Assembly: GCF_000525915.1 (NCBI RefSeq)
Contig: NZ_AODH01000026.1
Coordinates: 1-32,048, forward strand
DNA length: 32,048 nt
DNA from: Brochothrix campestris FSL F6-1037
GTDB lineage: Bacteria > Bacillota > Bacilli > Lactobacillales > Listeriaceae
Direction of reading: 5' to 3'
Below the pieces are notes generated by a model. That model was not told where the DNA came from. It ran no database searches and worked only from the letters and a program-made list of their open reading frames with translations. The position numbers were made by a program, and so were the translations under genes. Positions 28,647 to 32,048 of this stretch are shown here, one piece after another; position 1 is the first letter of the stretch; every line of letters begins with the position of its first letter.

Positions 28647-28838
28647 TTATTTACGATTGAATAGCATTAAATAGCCGAGTACAATCCCTAAGATGATATA
28701 GACGTTTTTAATGACATAAACAGCGATATGATAGTTTTGACTCATATCTTCTGCTGAAAACGGATAATCCAACTGCTTAAAACAAATAACCCCCACTATA
28801 AAAATAATCACCATTACAATGTACTTTAAAAATTTCAT
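28647..28838 (-). CDS. Small membrane protein, function unknown
   Basis: 63 residues with two predicted membrane helices (FLKYIVMVIIFIVGVICF and VIKNVYIILGIVLGYLMLF). The ATG at 28838 has AAGGAGG seven bases upstream; an in-frame start at 28868 would include that ribosome site. It lies 16 bases after the L,D-transpeptidase remnant on the same strand and probably belongs to the same former operon. Not recognised. Confidence 0.6.
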   Translation of the reverse strand: MKFLKYIVMVIIFIVGVICFKQLDYPFSAEDMSQNYHIAVYVIKNVYIILGIVLGYLMLFNRK

Positions 28839-28854
28839 TTTTCTTCCTCCTTCG

Positions 28855-29298
28855 TTAATAATTAGCAAGCTCTGCTTCCGTGTTTACATTAATGATTTTC
28901 GCACCACTATGAATGCGTTGCATTAATTGTGCCATTGTTGCTTGTGGAACAGCTATACAACCAGCTGTTGCTGTTGCTGCTCCATTACTCACATGTAAAA
29001 AGAAAGCCGAACCGCCACCGACACCTCCATTATAGTTAATAGTGATGGCATATTGATACTGGGTCGGATAATCAATTAAATGCTCATCCGCCTGATTAGA
29101 CGAACTCCGTTCCTGCCATGTATTATACTGCGGGTCATTGACGTTTGAAATCCAATAACTATTGGCTGTAATTGGTTTAAACGGTAATAGTGTGCCTGGA
29201 TTCGATGTCCCGAAGGCAAACCCTAAACCATAGCTCCCTTTTGGTGTGGCACTGCGCGATTCACTTGCTTGACTTTTGTTTGTGCCTGTGTGATTTGT
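28855..29298 (-). pseudogene. L,D-transpeptidase (YkuD-type) catalytic domain, N-terminus missing
   Basis: The minus-strand frame is open from a TAA at 29299 to the stop at 28855 but has no start codon near its beginning. It reads SATPKGSYGLGFAFGTSNPG, then ADEHLIDYPTQYQYAI and the active-site region FFLHVSNGAATATAGCIAVP, with the conserved His and catalytic Cys. This matches the YkuD-like L,D-transpeptidases that cross-link or modify peptidoglycan. The upstream part of the catalytic domain and any signal sequence are absent, so it is either fused by frameshift to the gene upstream or truncated by deletion. Probably inactive as written. Confidence 0.75.
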
Positions 29299-29772
29299 TT
29301 AATTGATATTCCGCTTGCAAAAGGTCAGACTTAACTTCATTAATGACATTGATTTCATGATCATTAAATAATGACCTGGCCACAAACCCTTCACTCGATA
29401 TGAGCAAGGAACTGGCATCACTTTTCACATAATTACTTTTGTAGCGTGTCATTTCATTCTTTGTTGCTTCTAACAAATAAGGCTCATTTTCTGGTCGCGT
29501 TTTTCGAGTGAATCATAGGCAAACAGCGCCTCCATCAATTGATAATTAATGTCTTTGATTGTCTTCATTTCATCGAGCGGTTTTGCGGGTTCTTCTTCAA
29601 CTTTCGCAAGCGAACGGAATTTTTTCAGCTCGCTATCTTTTGCCTTGCTTTCTTTTTCATTCTTTTGATTGCGGACTTGCAGAGCGTCATTACTATTCGT
29701 AACGCTAATTAAGCGACTGATTAAAAACAAGACGAATACCACAGCTATAACAATTACGACTTTGTTCTTCAT
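29261..29772 (-). pseudogene. Membrane-anchored coiled-coil-like protein, frameshifted
   Basis: The first frame (29772-29470) opens with MKNKVVIVIAVVFVLFLISRLI, a single membrane anchor, then a charged Lys/Glu-rich helical stretch, and stops after EKRDQKMSLIC. The second frame continues as EPYLLEATKNEMTRYKSNYV down to 29261. A one- or two-base change in the A4 run near 29500 joins them. The end may run into the L,D-transpeptidase frame after a further shift, so 28855-29772 could be one gene: membrane anchor, helical stalk, transpeptidase. GGGAG precedes the ATG, four bases after the M23 gene stop. Small anchored proteins next to wall hydrolases are common in conjugative elements. Confidence 0.6.
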
Positions 29773-29779
29773 TTTCTCC

Positions 29780-30489
29780 CTACTTTCCGGTTATACCTAA
29801 AATTGGTGCGGGGTCAATTTGTCCGCCCCATTGTTCTTTTCTAATTTCAAAATGCAAATGAGCCCCTATTGATTGCCCTGTATTGCACACTTTACCCATG
29901 ACTCGACCTTGTTTCACTTCTTGAACTTTCGTTACACTGACCTCATTTTGATGGGCGTAGAGTGTCCATTCTTTACTTTGTTTATGTTCCAGCAACACCA
30001 CATTACCATAATTATTAAAGCCATTACTATTACTTCCCATTCCGGCAAAAATAACCACGCCATCATCAGCCGCTTTAACAGCTGAATTCATCGGTTGTGC
30101 AAAGTCCAAGCCTTTATGTTGTTCCCTTTGACCTGTCACTGGATTGATTCAATCAACAAAAACTGAGCTTGCAATCGGATTATCTACGGGAATAATGTAC
30201 TTCCCTGTGCCACCACCAACGAGATTACCACTGCTACAATCATAGTATTGGAGGATGTTTTTGAAATAATCTTTATCCCCTGGTCCTGCACCAAAGCCTG
30301 GTACGACATTTTTATAGAAGTAATAATTGGCTTCTTCTGACCATTTTCCATTGCGTTCTTTTTTGAGCCATGGGCCAAACGACGGAAACTGATATAAGAC
30401 GGATGAAATGTTTACATCGCCTTCATTAGTCGGTGAGGGATCATGTCCAGCCTTAGTCGCATCGACTTTAAAGTCATTGCTGGCAAAGG
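29780..30489 (-). pseudogene. M23-family peptidoglycan endopeptidase with in-frame stop, 5' end missing
   Basis: The downstream part has the M23 zinc-ligand motifs HKGLDFA and GAHLHFEIR with YAHQN between, so a lysostaphin-type endopeptidase. Upstream in the same frame there is a TGA (30149-30151) where INPVTG is normally preceded by GWR, and beyond it a further open region (ISSVLYQFPSFGPWLKKERNGKW, YYDCSSGN) back to about 30489 with no start. The upstream part is not assigned to a family; two-domain wall hydrolases of this type are typical of conjugative elements. A GTG at 30139 could still give a 119-residue fragment, but it lacks a signal peptide. Confidence 0.75.
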
Positions 30490-30498
30490 TTTTAAGGT

Positions 30499-30550
30499 GT
30501 TTTAAACAATGTGTTTAAAACGTTTGTACCAAGATAAAATGGTACTAAAC
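30499..30550. repeat. Two adjacent short hairpins at the broken end of the M23 gene
   Basis: The first has perfect 9-bp arms (GTTTTAAAC 30499-30507, GTTTAAAAC 30513-30521) and a five-base loop. The second, immediately after, pairs GTTTGTACC (30522-30530) with GGTACTAAAC (30541-30550) with one bulge. They mark the junction where hydrolase homology ends and the IS30 remnant begins. Possibly a recombination or nicking site; function unknown. Confidence 0.45.
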
Positions 30551-30590
30551 TAGTGGTTCTATCGTGAAAGAGGTAATTGAAATCTTCGAA

Positions 30591-30773
30591 TGATTCATTC
30601 CAAAAGGACGTTCTATAAGTCCGATAAGCGCTCGACTTGTCCAACGGATTCAAACATGGATGAATAAGTTACCACGTCGGATTTTAGGATTCCAAACACC
30701 AAAAGAACTATTTTCAGAAGAAATTACAAAACTTCAGTTGTTCACAAATGAAAAAGTAAACTTACTATCATGA
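30591..30773 (+). mobile_element. IS30-family transposase remnant (C-terminal end only)
   Basis: The plus-strand frame reads FIPKGRSISPISARLVQRIQTW, then MNKLPRRILGFQTPKELF and ends at TGA 30771. This is the standard C-terminus of IS30-type DDE transposases (short-repeat end with the LGF-TP-ELF signature). The frame is closed by a TGA just upstream and the catalytic domain is absent. The sequence to about 30820 may include the old right end. Inactive scrap. The rest of the gap 30490-30860 holds the two hairpins described separately and nothing else recognised. Confidence 0.75.
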
Positions 30774-30860
30774 TTTGATACGGATGGCTAACTTATTCTT
30801 GCAATTCATGATTTAAATTATTTACTTGTGATAACGTCACTTATGTTAACTATTATAAAT

Positions 30861-30920
30861 TTGACTTCTTGTGTACATTTGTAATACAATAGAAACGTAG
30901 AACAAATGTACACAAGGAGG
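30861..30920 (+). promoter_or_regulatory. Promoter and palindromic operator of the toxin-antitoxin pair
   Basis: TTGACT (30861-30866), an 18-base spacer and TACAAT (30885-30890) form a good promoter. A perfect 15-bp inverted repeat (30868-30882 and 30902-30916) flanks the -10 box, and its right arm overlaps the ribosome site AAGGAGG (30914-30920). RelB-type antitoxins usually repress their own operon, and this placement suits such autoregulation. Confidence 0.8.
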
Positions 30921-30928
30921 TTTTTTAT

Positions 30929-31150
30929 ATGAGTACCGTTACATTTAGAGTTTCTGATGAGGAAAAATCATTCATTCAATCTATGGCTGATTTAAATGGA
31001 TTAAGTTTATCAGAACTGGCTAGAACTAAATTATTAGAAGGATTAGAAGATCAAATTGATATGGATTTATATAACAAAACAATCAAAGCTCATGAATTAA
31101 ATGACGAAAGTATCTCACACCAAGATATGCTTCTAGAATTAGGATTATGA
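30929..31150 (+). CDS. RelB-family (ribbon-helix-helix) antitoxin
   Basis: 73 residues. The start MSTVTFRVSDEEKSFIQSMA, followed by LSLSELARTKLLEGL, is a ribbon-helix-helix DNA-binding domain of the RelB/DUF6290 type; the C-terminal 30 residues are acidic and likely bind the toxin. AAGGAGG lies eight bases before the ATG. Its stop overlaps the toxin start (ATGA), the usual type II arrangement. It should neutralise the RelE-like toxin and repress the promoter at 30861-30920. Confidence 0.88.
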   Translation: MSTVTFRVSDEEKSFIQSMADLNGLSLSELARTKLLEGLEDQIDMDLYNKTIKAHELNDESISHQDMLLELGL

Positions 31151-31425
31151 TGGATAGAACATACACCGTTCGATATGAAAAAAAATGCACAAAAATCACT
31201 AAAAAAAAAATAGATAAACATCAAGCTCGTCTTATATTATCTTGGATTTCTAAAAACTTAGAAGGAACTGATTCTCCTAGAATTCACGGAAAAGGTTTAG
31301 TAGGAAATAAAAGTGGTCAATGGCGATATAGAATAGGCGATTATCGTTTATTAGCAAACATAGATGATGATACTATAACTATTCTAGTTTTAGAAATTGG
31401 TCATCGTACAGAAGTATATAAATAA
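31147..31425 (+). CDS. RelE/ParE-family toxin
   Basis: 92 residues with the RelE/ParE fold signature: a Lys-rich helical first half, ISKNLEGTDSPRIHGKGL, then WRYRIGDYRLLANI and the terminal LEIGHRTEVYK. RelE-type members cut mRNA at the ribosome; the basic and histidine residues of the core are present, so activity is plausible. It overlaps the antitoxin by four bases. Its long A tracts do not break the frame, in contrast to many genes in this window. Confidence 0.88.
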   Translation: MMDRTYTVRYEKKCTKITKKKIDKHQARLILSWISKNLEGTDSPRIHGKGLVGNKSGQWRYRIGDYRLLANIDDDTITILVLEIGHRTEVYK

Positions 31426-31481
31426 AAAAGACTAATTGTATAATCAAGTTATGTAGTGATCCCCAAAAGTTAGACTTTTAG

Positions 31482-31508
31482 GGAGTGGAGAAATCCACTC
31501 CTTTTTTT
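31482..31508 (+). terminator. Intrinsic terminator after the toxin gene
   Basis: A perfect 8-bp GC-rich stem (GGAGTGGA with TCCACTCC) with a GAAA loop, followed by T7, about 57 bases after the toxin stop. Just before it lies an imperfect inverted repeat (TCCCCAAAAG/CTTTTAGGGA, 31460-31484). Confidence 0.85.
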
Positions 31509-31606
31509 CATATCGCCGATAGTAAAATTAAGCTAGACAAATAAAAAAGTCATTTGTGCGACACTCAAAATAGTTCCGACCAAAGAATTATTAGGAGTGA
31601 AGACAA

Positions 31607-32048
31607 ATGACCTATAAACATCTCTACACCAAATGTACTTGTAATGATAGAAGCCTATTTCCAAACGAAACAATCTGTTTTAACCGGATTGAAGAGACTA
31701 GGACGTTCAAGACAAACGATTTATAATGTCTACAATTTTTTTAAGAAAGGTTCCTCAGCCAGTGATTATTATCAAAAATACAAAGAAAATAAAACATATT
31801 GTGGCAGACGACCTATCATTTTAAGTACGGATCAACAAACTTACATTCAGAAAATGACAGCTAAAGGCTGGACACCTGATGTGATTATTGGTCGTGCTGA
31901 GATACCTATCTCATGTTCTGTTAGAACGCTCTATCGCCTATTTAAAGCGAACGACTTCGATATCACAAAGCTACCAATGAAAGGTAAACGTAAGCCAAAC
32001 GGACACAACGAACGTCGCGGAAGGCAAGCATTTAAGCGTAATATTTCG
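31607..32048 (+). mobile_element. IS30-family transposase, 5' part, frameshifted, runs off right edge
   Basis: The ATG at 31607 follows AGGAGTG and opens MTYKHLYT. The frame breaks at A3 (31631-31633); removing one base gives NVLVMIEAYF and joins a frame open to the window end. That frame reads KRLGRSRQTIYNVYNFF (helix-turn-helix), CGRRPIILSTDQQTYI, GWTPDVIIGRA and SVRTLYRLF, the N-terminal region of IS30-type transposases. The catalytic DDE part lies beyond the window. The upstream segment around 31534-31560 may be the left end of the element, but the exact repeat could not be fixed. Confidence 0.8.

Noticed and set aside
30149-30151. TGA in the M23 gene read as tryptophan, i.e. an altered genetic code.
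   Set aside because: Intact genes here (dlt, adhesin, toxin) use TGA as stop or avoid it in frame, and the gene also lacks its 5' end, so a nonsense mutation is simpler.
30184-30378. A 64-residue minus-strand ORF upstream of the M23 gene.
   Set aside because: It is in another frame from the hydrolase reading, which is the one with protein-like sequence continuing into the M23 domain.
30499-30550. Possible CRISPR repeat or anti-repeat (GTTTTAAAC-type arms and ATGGTAC core).
   Set aside because: Only one copy, no spacers, no cas genes in the window; explained better as two hairpins.
31455-31485. End of an IS3-type element (GATCCCCAAAAGTTAGAC with inverted partner).
   Set aside because: Looks similar to IS3/IS150-type ends from memory, but no transposase of that family is adjacent and the second end was not found.

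Overview
The window reads as a low-GC Gram-positive chromosome segment of the order Lactobacillales. An Enterococcus or Vagococcus-like host fits best, because of the WxL cell-surface loci with DUF916/DUF3324 partners, small LPXTG proteins, Mga-type regulators, a dltXABCD operon and IS30-type sequences. Genus is an inference from gene content. No rRNA, tRNA or CRISPR array was seen.

Layout. (1) 1-5618: WxL module 1 on the minus strand (DUF916/DUF3324 protein, large WxL-like protein, small LPXTG protein, small WxL protein running off the left edge), with Mga-like regulator 1 divergent on plus. (2) 5629-15152: WxL module 2 on minus (WxL, DUF916/DUF3324, WxL, LPXTG, 1252-residue adhesin, WxL), with divergent Mga-like regulator 2. 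(3) 15195-20362: a Ser/Thr-rich lipoprotein and the complete dltX-A-B-C-D operon for D-alanylation of teichoic acids. (4) 20437-28380: WxL module 3 on minus (DUF916/DUF3324, WxL, LPXTG, WxL, lectin adhesin), with divergent Mga-like regulator 3. (5) 28395-30550: a small membrane protein and decayed cell-wall enzyme genes (L,D-transpeptidase end, membrane-anchored protein, M23 endopeptidase), probably remains of a conjugative element. (6) 30591-32048: the 3' scrap of one IS30-type transposase, an intact RelB/RelE-type toxin-antitoxin pair, and the 5' part of another IS30-type transposase running off the right edge.

How it works together. In each module the membrane-anchored DUF916/DUF3324 protein, the WxL proteins (non-covalent wall binding) and the sortase-anchored LPXTG protein probably form one surface complex that displays a large adhesin. 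A dedicated Mga-like regulator sits head-to-head with each module. The dlt operon lies between modules 2 and 3 and sets the wall charge on which these proteins sit.

Many genes are split by single-base shifts in A/T runs: all three DUF916/DUF3324 genes, one adhesin, regulator 2, the leftmost WxL gene, the membrane-anchored gene and the IS30 gene. Nearly all can be repaired by removing one base from a run. The dlt operon, the lectin adhesin and regulators 1 and 3 are intact. Homopolymer overcalling in the assembly, real decay and slippage-based switching are all possible. A structured intergenic element occurs twice, on either side of module 3.
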